Source of the DNA: Clostridia bacterium
GTDB lineage: Bacteria; Bacillota; Clostridia; Oscillospirales; Butyricicoccaceae
Reading direction: 5' to 3'
Assembly: GCA_017407765.1 (NCBI GenBank)
Contig: JAFQVZ010000121.1
Span: 1 to 6,121, forward strand
DNA length: 6,121 nt
The position numbers and the translations under genes are program-made. Below are positions 1-4,835 of the stretch, one piece after another. The number at the start of each line of letters is the position of its first letter. The stretch's first letter is position 1. Below the pieces are notes generated by a model. The model was not told the origin of the DNA. It saw nothing but the letters and a program-made list of their open reading frames with translations, and made no database searches.

Positions 1-415
1 AGCCGTCCTCCTGCCATTCTTTGGTGATCAGCAGTCCGTCAGCCACCGTGAAGCGGGGGTTTTCCGGGTCGCAGGTGATGCGCTCGAAAGGGCCTGCGGC
101 ACAGAAGGCCTCGTCGTCGACATATTTCAGTCCCCTGGGGATATGGAGCTCTTTGAGGGAAGGGCAGAGGCCCAGCGCCTTGCGGCCCAGAGTGAGGCCT
201 CCTTCGGGCAGGCGAAGGCTCGAGAGGTTTCTGCAGCCGAAAAAGGCAAAGTCGCCTATCTCGCTCACGCTGTCGGGGATATAAAGGCTTTCGAGAGTGA
301 CGAGGTTTTCAAAGGCGCTGTCGCCGATCTCGGTCACCCCGTCGGGTATGTCGATGTGGCGGTCATCGCTCTGGCACTCAAGCAGAACGCCGTTTTCTAT
401 TGTGAAGCCGTTCAT
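1..415 (-). CDS. LRR3: BspA-like leucine-rich repeat protein, 3' end cut by window edge
   Basis: The first 138 codons are visible and the frame stays open to the left edge. The start is ATG at 415-413, preceded by AGGAGG (428-423) with a 7-nt spacer. This ATG overlaps the LRR2 stop as ATGA, suggesting translational coupling. The N-terminus reads MNGFTIENGVLLEC, the head motif shared by all three LRR genes here. LRR_5-type units follow, with IPDGVTEIGDSAF (24-36), IPDSVSEIGDFAF (46-58) and LHIPRGLKYVDDEAF (90-104), at about 23-residue spacing. A tail cassette begins at GPFERITCD (108-116) and contains VADGLLITK. From residue 4 the protein aligns without gaps to LRR2 from residue 255 (about 51% identical by hand count). 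There is no signal peptide, so a cytoplasmic location is likely. LRR_5 domains generally serve binding roles; the ligand is unknown. Confidence 0.88.
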   Translation of the reverse strand, partial: MNGFTIENGVLLECQSDDRHIDIPDGVTEIGDSAFENLVTLESLYIPDSVSEIGDFAFFGCRNLSSLRLPEGGLTLGRKALGLCPSLKELHIPRGLKYVDDEAFCAAGPFERITCDPENPRFTVADGLLITKEWQEDG

Positions 416-1680
416 TTTGTTTCCTCCTCTGCGCCCTTTTCGGCAAGGATGACCTCGCCGCCGAGGGTAAAATCTTCGAAAAGCATCGAAAGCTCGAAAT
501 CGGGACCCTGATGATCTCGGTAGGAAAAGCCCTTTGTGACGAGCTTTCCGTCCTTCATAACAAAGCGGAGGCTGTCTTCATCGCAGGTTATGGACTCGAA
601 GGGGCCGGAGCCTTCGAAGGCATTTCTCTTAAAATACAGAAGGGATTTGGGTATATGCAGCTTTTTAAGTGAGGGGCAGTTTTCGAATACCCTTTCGCCG
701 AGGCCGAAATAGCTTTCGGGCAGGCGGACCTCAGAGAGCCTTTGGCAGCCGCTGAGGGCATAGTCACCGATCAGCATAACGCTGTCGGGGATATAGAGGC
801 TCTCAAGATTTGCGCAGTTTTTAAATGCATTTGCTTTGATCGACTCTATATTGTCGGGAAGGGTGATGTGCCTTTGCTTGCTTCGGCAGGAAATGAGGTT
901 TTTGCCCGAGATCTCGAAATCAGAGTCGAGATAGTGGAAAAAGATCCTGCAGTTATAGACATCGTCAAGGTTTTCGACCAGCTCATAGCCATGGGAGCCA
1001 TATATAAGGTCGAGAGGTGTGTCGGTGTCGACGAAATTAACGCCCAGCATCTCAAGGTCCTCCGGAATGGCAAGGGATTTGGGGGAACAGCCGTCAAAGG
1101 CATAGCTGCCGAGCTTATACAGGCTTCTGGGCATCCCGACGTTCCACAGGCTCGAGCAGCCTTCAAAGGCGCGGTCGTCGATGACCGACATTTTCTCGGG
1201 GAAGATGATGCTGCTCAGCGCTGTGCAGCCCAGAAATGCGCATTTTCCCACAGAGAGAAGGTAGGGCGAGGCAGGGTCGCTCTCGAATGTGACGGTGCAT
1301 ATCTCGCTGCAAGCGAAGCAGTAGGGTGCAAGGCCCGAGATATATGAGGGGATGACGACCTCCTCGGGGCCGGGGAGGGCATATACAAGAATATTTTTGT
1401 CGGGCAGGAAGTCGGAAAATACGCGGTTTATGAGAAAGCCGTCTTTCACATAAAAGCAGCCGTTTTCCTTGTCGCAGATGATGCTTTCGAGCCTGAAGGG
1501 GCCGTACAGCGCGCCGTTATCCATTTTTTTCACGTCTTTGGATATATGGAGCGCCCTGAGGTTTTCGCAGGCTTCGAAGGCGGCGGGGCCGATGATGGTC
1601 ACGCCGTCTGGGATGGTGATATGGCTCTCATAGCTTTCACACTTAAGCAGGATGCCGTTTTCTATGATGAACTCTGTCAT
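412..1680 (-). CDS. LRR2: composite BspA-like leucine-rich repeat protein (two fused modules)
   Basis: This gene encodes 422 residues. The start is ATG 1680-1678 because AGGAGG (1693-1688) lies 7 nt upstream, directly after the LRR1 stop. The frame is open further upstream to 1923, but that stretch is antisense-frame sequence inside LRR1. Module A (1-~251) begins MTEFIIENGILLKC, has a GPF cassette at 60-85 (ESIICD, VKDGFLI), then LRR units with Phe at 149, 172 and 195. Module B (~252-422) opens with a second copy of the head motif (FEI...LISC, 255-265). It continues with units centred at 286, 309, 332 and 355 (23-residue period), a second GPF cassette (359-383) and an acidic tail ending GAEEETK. 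No secretion signal, sorting motif or membrane segment is seen. The function is unknown; binding or scaffolding is inferred from the fold. It is the middle gene of the operon. Confidence 0.9.
   Translation of the reverse strand: MTEFIIENGILLKCESYESHITIPDGVTIIGPAAFEACENLRALHISKDVKKMDNGALYGPFRLESIICDKENGCFYVKDGFLINRVFSDFLPDKNILVYALPGPEEVVIPSYISGLAPYCFACSEICTVTFESDPASPYLLSVGKCAFLGCTALSSIIFPEKMSVIDDRAFEGCSSLWNVGMPRSLYKLGSYAFDGCSPKSLAIPEDLEMLGVNFVDTDTPLDLIYGSHGYELVENLDDVYNCRIFFHYLDSDFEISGKNLISCRSKQRHITLPDNIESIKANAFKNCANLESLYIPDSVMLIGDYALSGCQRLSEVRLPESYFGLGERVFENCPSLKKLHIPKSLLYFKRNAFEGSGPFESITCDEDSLRFVMKDGKLVTKGFSYRDHQGPDFELSMLFEDFTLGGEVILAEKGAEEETK
416..428 (-). promoter_or_regulatory. LRR3 ribosome binding site inside the end of LRR2
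   Basis: AGGAGG (428-423) plus the spacer AAACAAA lies within the last codons of LRR2 (Glu-Glu-Glu-Thr-Lys) and precedes an ATGA start/stop overlap at 415-412. A site inside the upstream reading frame with overlapping start and stop is the usual arrangement for translational coupling. The sequence differs from the LRR2 site only at the last two bases of the spacer. Confidence 0.8.
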
Positions 1681-1693
1681 GGTGTTTCCTCCT
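1681..1693 (-). promoter_or_regulatory. LRR2 ribosome binding site abutting LRR1 stop codon
   Basis: On the minus strand the LRR1 TAA (1696-1694) is followed immediately by AGGAGG (1693-1688) and a 7-nt spacer AAACACC before the LRR2 ATG. The whole intergenic region is this 13-nt site, so LRR1 and LRR2 must be co-transcribed. The same leader, AGGAGGAAACA at identical spacing, precedes LRR3, which supports duplication of the gene together with its leader. Confidence 0.85.
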
Positions 1694-2464
1694 TTATGCT
1701 GCCACAGAAGACGAAGAGGCCTCTGAACCGTCAGAGGCCTTGGAGTTATCGCTTTTTGCTTTGGGGAAGGTGATCTGCTCGCAGCCTTTAAAGGCATTAT
1801 ATCCCAAAATGACGCCCGAGGGAAGGCTTGTCCTTCTAAGATCGCAGCCCTTGAAGGCATAGTCGCCGATCTTTTTAAGGCTGTCGGGAAGGATGACCTT
1901 CTTGAGCATGCCGCACTCGGCAAAGGCGCAGGTGCCGATGTATGCCAGCTTTTCGGGGAGCTCGATCTTCCTCATGTCGGTGCAGCCCGAGAAGGCATAT
2001 TCATCCACGCGGATGAGGGAAGGGGGAAGAAGCACCTTTCTGAGCTTCGCACAGCCGGCAAAGCTCCATCTTGCGATGTCGTCCACCGATGCGGCCGAAA
2101 GGTCCAGCTCTCGCAGGGACGAGCAGTAGGCAAAGGCTCCGCCGTGCAGCCTGCGCAGGTCCTTTGTAAAGCCGATGGTCTTAAGATTGCGGCAGCCTGA
2201 AAAGGCATTTTCGCCGATCTCGATAACGTGCTTTCCGCCCATCACCGTGCGCAGCGAAACGCAGTTCTCAAAGGCTGAGCGGCCGATGTATTTAAGGCTT
2301 GAGGGCAGCTCCACAAGCCTGACGGCGCGGTGCCCTCTGAAACAGTCGGATGCAATAGCGGTCACGCCCTCGGGGATAAATACGTGTTCGTTTTTTCCGC
2401 GGTATTCCTGAAGAATAGAGTTTTCGATTGTAAAGTCGGACATTGCATTTTCATTTCTGCGCAT
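1694..2464 (-). CDS. LRR1: BspA-like leucine-rich repeat protein, first gene of LRR operon
   Basis: This gene encodes 256 residues from ATG 2464-2462, chosen because AAAAGGAGA (2479-2471) lies at a proper distance. The alternative Met at residue 8 (MSDFTIENSIL) matches the family head better but has no Shine-Dalgarno. Nine LRR_5 units are visible, with the conserved aromatic at residues 42, 65, 88, 111, 135, 158, 181, 204 and 225, an almost perfect 23-residue period. Typical units are LPSSLKYIGRSAFENC and LPDSLKKIGDYAFKGC. The head is followed by IPEGVTAIASDCF. Unlike LRR2 and LRR3 it lacks the GPF...CD...DG cassette and ends in a polar Ser/Ala/Lys tail (about 235-256), probably disordered. 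No signal peptide or anchor is present, so it is probably cytoplasmic. The fold is clear; the partner is unknown. Confidence 0.9.
   Translation of the reverse strand: MRRNENAMSDFTIENSILQEYRGKNEHVFIPEGVTAIASDCFRGHRAVRLVELPSSLKYIGRSAFENCVSLRTVMGGKHVIEIGENAFSGCRNLKTIGFTKDLRRLHGGAFAYCSSLRELDLSAASVDDIARWSFAGCAKLRKVLLPPSLIRVDEYAFSGCTDMRKIELPEKLAYIGTCAFAECGMLKKVILPDSLKKIGDYAFKGCDLRRTSLPSGVILGYNAFKGCEQITFPKAKSDNSKASDGSEASSSSVAA
1717..1740 (-). repeat. Perfect 10-bp stem, 4-nt loop hairpin inside the 3' end of LRR1
   Basis: AGGCCTCTGA (1717-1726) and TCAGAGGCCT (1731-1740) are exact reverse complements around ACCG. On the LRR1 mRNA the stem encodes part of the tail (ASDGSEAS) and ends about 20 nt before the stop codon. 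No U-run follows on the minus strand (next bases CTTCGTCTTC), so it is not a standard intrinsic terminator. It could be an mRNA-stability or partial attenuation structure between LRR1 and LRR2, or a by-product of the repetitive Ser/Glu/Ala codons. Confidence 0.6.
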
Positions 2465-2495
2465 AGTGATTCTCCTTTTCTTATGATAGTGTTTT

Positions 2496-2575
2496 GCGGG
2501 CGTGCAATGCACGCCCCTACAGGGTGGTTTTCCATCGGACGGTCGTAGGGGCGAGCATTGCTCGCCCGGCCGGGC
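2496..2575. repeat. Nested palindromic repeat doublet (REP/MITE-like) upstream of the LRR operon
   Basis: There are two small palindromes: GGGCGTGCA/TGCACGCCC (2498-2516, 1-nt centre) and GGGCGAGCA/TGCTCGCCC (2549-2567, 1-nt centre). They are inverted copies of each other. CCCCTAC (2514-2520) pairs with GTAGGGG (2545-2551) across a 24-nt spacer, so about 25-nt arms can fold into one large cruciform. A further exact 12-bp palindrome, GCCCGGCCGGGC, lies at 2564-2575. Elements of the form GTAGGGGCGANCATTGNTCGCCC are, from memory, abundant between genes in Oscillospiraceae-type genomes. No transposase is nearby, so any mobility would have to be supplied elsewhere. It sits 17 bases from the LRR1 Shine-Dalgarno. 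Confidence 0.75.
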
Positions 2576-2644
2576 TGCATACTTCGTTTTTGATTTTCAA
2601 GGTGCTGTCGGTGAAATAAATAATATCACTATATATAAGGAGAA
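2576..2644. other. AT-rich intergenic stretch without a gene
   Basis: This stretch separates the unknown gene (stop at 2645) from the repeat doublet. It is strongly AT-rich around 2611-2640 and may carry the LRR operon promoter, since a promoter downstream of the doublet would leave no room for a leader. I find no convincing -35/-10 pair on the minus strand and no clear terminator hairpin after the unknown gene. Read-through from that gene into LRR1 is therefore possible. A plus-strand AAGGAG at 2637-2642 leads to no plausible reading frame. Confidence 0.4.
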
Positions 2645-3409
2645 TCATTTTGCCGGTGGAGCTTTGATGTCAGCGCCCCAGTCGTCCCAAAGGGCGAAGG
2701 CAAAGGCTATTCCGCATCGCTGCGCCTCCTCCAGCTTGAGCCGTGCCGTGTCCCCGTCGTCGAACATGACGAAGTGGGGATCGCGGTCTTCGTCCATGTA
2801 GGTGAAATATCGGCAGCACAGCTCATCCGAGCGGCAGATCATGCCGCCGCAGCGCCCAAGCAGGCGGGAGAACTCCTGCTGAGAGAGAAACCGCCCCGAG
2901 GGGTCGCGGGAGGGCATGGTGAAGTCGTGCCGGGTGCGAACTATCTCGAGGGCGAGGCGGGAGGCCCCGTGCTTTTCGCAGAAGTGACCCAGCATATCCC
3001 TGAGGCTGCCTCCGCTGACCGCCGAGTGGATGATGTATATGCCCTTTCTTGCAAAGGCAGAAAGCGGCTCGGGGATAAAATAGCGGATGCCCAGGGCATC
3101 GAGCCTCGGGCAGATGCGTCCGGCTGCCGCCATGCCGCTTTCGTCTGCCGGCAGGTCGAGCAGGATGCCCTCCACAGAGCCCCGGTGCACAAGGGATATG
3201 ACCTCGCGCAGGTCGATGCCGCCGCCCGGCGGCAGGGGCGATGAGGGCGGCATATATATCCCGATAAGGCCGCCACGGCCGGCCTGCGCCTCTCTGACCA
3301 TGCCGCGCTCACACAGCCGGAAGCTGAGCCACGCAAAGGGCGGCGATGCCTGCGCGGGTGGGCTGCCGCTGCCGGTTACAACTGTAAAAGTTTTGATATT
3401 GCCTGTCAT
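2645..3409 (-). CDS. Protein of unknown function with a (beta/alpha)-barrel-like pattern
   Basis: This gene encodes 254 residues. The chosen start is ATG 3409-3407; its ribosome site is weak (GGGGGGCAAGGCAA). A longer frame reaches 3700 but would run through yqeG and its promoter. About eight short hydrophobic strand-like segments alternate with likely helices: GLIGIYMP (47-54), GILLDLP (81-87), IRYFIPEP (108-115), GIYIIHSA (123-130), RLALEIVR (151-158), GMICRSDELC (189-198), HFVMFDD (212-218) and IAFAFALWDDW (234-244). This suggests a TIM barrel. The SGGSLRD segment (132-138) and the FDDGDT/ALWDDW end recall, from memory, GH18-like spore-associated proteins of clostridia, but I see no canonical DxxDxDxE motif, so I do not assign activity. 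E155 and D217/D218 are conspicuous acids at strand ends. There is no signal peptide. The gene stands alone, divergent from yqeG. Confidence 0.8.
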   Translation of the reverse strand: MTGNIKTFTVVTGSGSPPAQASPPFAWLSFRLCERGMVREAQAGRGGLIGIYMPPSSPLPPGGGIDLREVISLVHRGSVEGILLDLPADESGMAAAGRICPRLDALGIRYFIPEPLSAFARKGIYIIHSAVSGGSLRDMLGHFCEKHGASRLALEIVRTRHDFTMPSRDPSGRFLSQQEFSRLLGRCGGMICRSDELCCRYFTYMDEDRDPHFVMFDDGDTARLKLEEAQRCGIAFAFALWDDWGADIKAPPAK

Positions 3410-3414
3410 TTGCC

Positions 3415-3444
3415 TTGCCCCCCATGTGCGTCCTGTGATAAAAT
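3415..3444 (+). promoter_or_regulatory. Probable sigma-A promoter of the yqeG operon
   Basis: The -35 candidate is TTGCCC (3415-3420, 4 of 6 consensus) and the -10 is TAAAAT (3439-3444, 5 of 6), separated by 18 bp, with an extended TG at 3436-3437. Transcription would start near 3451, giving a leader of about 26 nt that contains the AGGAGA (3467-3472) ribosome site of yqeG. It is the only well-formed promoter I can see in the window. Confidence 0.6.
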
Positions 3445-3468
3445 ATATTCGAAATAAACTTATATCAG
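3440..3468 (-). promoter_or_regulatory. Weak candidate promoter for the divergent unknown gene
   Basis: On the minus strand CTGATA (3468-3463) and TATTTT (3445-3440) are spaced 17 bp apart, each matching consensus at 4 of 6 positions. Transcription would start near 3433, about 24 nt before the ATG at 3409. The site overlaps the yqeG -10 region, so the two directions could compete for polymerase. The AT-rich composition makes chance matches likely. Confidence 0.3.
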
Positions 3469-3476
3469 GAGAGATT

Positions 3477-3968
3477 ATGATTTTTCCTTTTCCCCATAAG
3501 ATATATGACGATGTCACCTGCATAAGACCCGGGTTTCTCCATGAGAGGGGCATAAAGGGCCTGCTGCTGGATATCGACGGAACATTGGCCCAGACCCGCG
3601 ACCCCCAGCCCTCCAAAGAGGTGAGGGAGTGGCTCGAGCTGATGAAGAGCGAGGGCATAAAGCTCTTTATCCTTTCCAACAACAAGAGCCCGGTGCGCAC
3701 CGAGAGCTATGCAAGGCTCATCGGGTGCGACTGGAGGCATAAATCGCGCAAGCCCTCGACCCTCGGCTTCCTCGATGCGGCAGAGAGGCTGGGCCTTAAG
3801 CCCTCCGAGCTTGCCATTGTGGGCGACCAGATCTACACCGACGTTCTGGGCGGCCTGCGCTCGGGCATGACCACCCTTATGGTGCAGTCTACCGACACCT
3901 ATCTCTGGTATTTTCCGCTGAGGCGATTTGTTGAGCTGCCCTTCAGATTTGAAAGGGGCAATATATGA
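3477..3968 (+). CDS. yqeG: YqeG family HAD-superfamily (subclass IIIA) phosphatase
   Basis: This gene encodes 163 residues, close to the usual 165-175 of the family. It starts at ATG 3477 behind AGGAGA with good spacing; the longer open frame back to 3087 lacks any site and crosses the promoter. The HAD motifs are complete. Motif I is DIDGT (32-36), with D32 the expected nucleophile and D34 the acid/base. Motif II is LSNN (S67), motif III is K92 in RKPS, and motif IV is GDQIYTD (D117, D122) for Mg2+ binding. The opening HKIYDDVTCIRPGFLHERGIKG segment is typical of YqeG. The family is expected to hydrolyse a phosphate ester in the cytoplasm, but its physiological substrate is not established. 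It heads a three-gene operon and overlaps the next gene by ATGA (3965-3968). Confidence 0.93.
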   Translation: MIFPFPHKIYDDVTCIRPGFLHERGIKGLLLDIDGTLAQTRDPQPSKEVREWLELMKSEGIKLFILSNNKSPVRTESYARLIGCDWRHKSRKPSTLGFLDAAERLGLKPSELAIVGDQIYTDVLGGLRSGMTTLMVQSTDTYLWYFPLRRFVELPFRFERGNI

Positions 3969-4834
3969 GCTATGCGCTGTTCGGCCCGGCCGGCATGAGC
4001 GACGATGCAAAAAAGGCCTGCAAGGCCTCGCTTCAGATGCCTAAGTTTCTTTCGGAATACGGGCTCGACTGCTTCGAGTATCAGTGCGGCAGGGGAGTGA
4101 CCATCGGCGAGGAATCGGCAAGAGCGCTGGGCTTGATGGCGACAAGATGCGGCATAAAGATGTCGCTCCACTCGCCCTACTATATAAACCTTTCGGCGGC
4201 ATCAGGTGAAAAGATCGAAAAGAACCTGATGTATATCACAAAGTCGGCTCAGGCCTGCGATTTTATGGGCGGCGACCGCGTTGTGGTCCACTGCGGCGGC
4301 CTTTCGGGCCAAAGCCGCGGCGATGCCCTTAAGAACACCCTCATAAATCTCGAGGCGGCCCTTAAAGAGCTGGAGAGCATGGGTCTTTCCCATGTCAGGC
4401 TGTGCGTCGAGACCATGGGCAAGATCAATGTCCTCGGCGACGAAGACGAGGTCCTTGAGATCTGCAGGCACGACGAACGCCTGCTGCCCTGCATCGACTT
4501 CGGCCACCTCAACAGCCGCACACAGGGCGGCATGAGCCGGGAGGGCGACTTTCTGAGGATGCTGGGCAAGATGGAAGATGCCCTGGGCGCCGAGCGTGCC
4601 CGCGCCTTTCACGGCCATTTCAGCAAGATAGAATATTCAAAGGGCGGCGAGGTGCGCCACCTGACCTTTGAAGACGAGGTCTATGGCCCCGACTTTGACC
4701 CCCTCGGCAGGCTGCTTGCCGAAAGGGGATACACACCCAGGATAATCTGCGAGTCGGCAGGGACACAGTCCCGCGACGCGCTTATCATGAAAAATATTTA
4801 TATGAAATATCTTCATCACAAGGAGGAAAACTAA
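3965..4834 (+). CDS. Endonuclease IV-like TIM-barrel protein (AP endonuclease family 2 / sugar isomerase superfamily)
   Basis: This gene encodes 289 residues, against 285 for E. coli endonuclease IV (Nfo). AAAGGGG (3952-3958) precedes ATG 3965, which overlaps the yqeG stop. Candidate metal ligands follow the Nfo order: H69 (SLHSPYY), H109 (VVHCGG), E149 (CVETMG), D178 and H181 (IDFGHLN), H216 (FHGHFS), H232 and E263 (CESAG). By Nfo numbering these complete the first two zinc sites. The third site keeps both His, but the Asp of the DxH pair is not obvious (ExRH at 229-232), so it may be degenerate. The fold and metal chemistry are well supported. Whether the protein cuts abasic DNA or acts on another phosphodiester or sugar is uncertain; Zn-dependent isomerases share the fold. 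Its position between yqeG and an aminopeptidase says little about substrate. It is cytoplasmic. Confidence 0.85.
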   Translation: MSYALFGPAGMSDDAKKACKASLQMPKFLSEYGLDCFEYQCGRGVTIGEESARALGLMATRCGIKMSLHSPYYINLSAASGEKIEKNLMYITKSAQACDFMGGDRVVVHCGGLSGQSRGDALKNTLINLEAALKELESMGLSHVRLCVETMGKINVLGDEDEVLEICRHDERLLPCIDFGHLNSRTQGGMSREGDFLRMLGKMEDALGAERARAFHGHFSKIEYSKGGEVRHLTFEDEVYGPDFDPLGRLLAERGYTPRIICESAGTQSRDALIMKNIYMKYLHHKEEN

Positions 4835-4835
4835 C

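Noticed and set aside
742..1347. A 201-codon plus-strand open frame opposite LRR2
   Set aside because: No Shine-Dalgarno precedes it, it matches no family I recognise, and it mirrors the repetitive LRR codons on the other strand.
1681..1923. N-terminal extension of LRR2 to an upstream ATG at 1923
   Set aside because: The extra 81 residues overlap LRR1 in another frame, show no LRR pattern, and the internal ATG at 1680 has a perfect ribosome site and the family head motif.
412..2464. Regular 69-bp periodicity that might suggest a CRISPR or DNA satellite
   Set aside because: The period equals 23 codons of LRR_5 units; the DNA copies are diverged while the protein pattern is kept, and there are no identical repeats with unique spacers.
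2637..2669. Plus-strand AAGGAG followed by possible TTG, GTG or ATG starts
   Set aside because: The TTG and GTG frames stop within a few codons, and the ATG at 2667 gives only a 44-codon antisense frame of low-complexity Ser/Ala/Arg content.
3217..3234. GC-rich perfect hairpin TGCCGCC/GGCGGCA inside the unknown gene
   Set aside because: It is explained by the Pro-Pro-Gly-Gly-Gly codons on the minus strand (CCN followed by GGN) and has no U-run or special position.
2774..3244. A 156-codon plus-strand open frame opposite the unknown gene
   Set aside because: It has low-complexity Ala/Arg composition and no ribosome site. The minus-strand frame has a balanced protein composition and a regular strand/helix pattern.
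3410..3700. N-terminal extension of the unknown minus-strand gene into yqeG
   Set aside because: It would run opposite the HAD motifs of yqeG and through its promoter, with no ribosome site at the far start.
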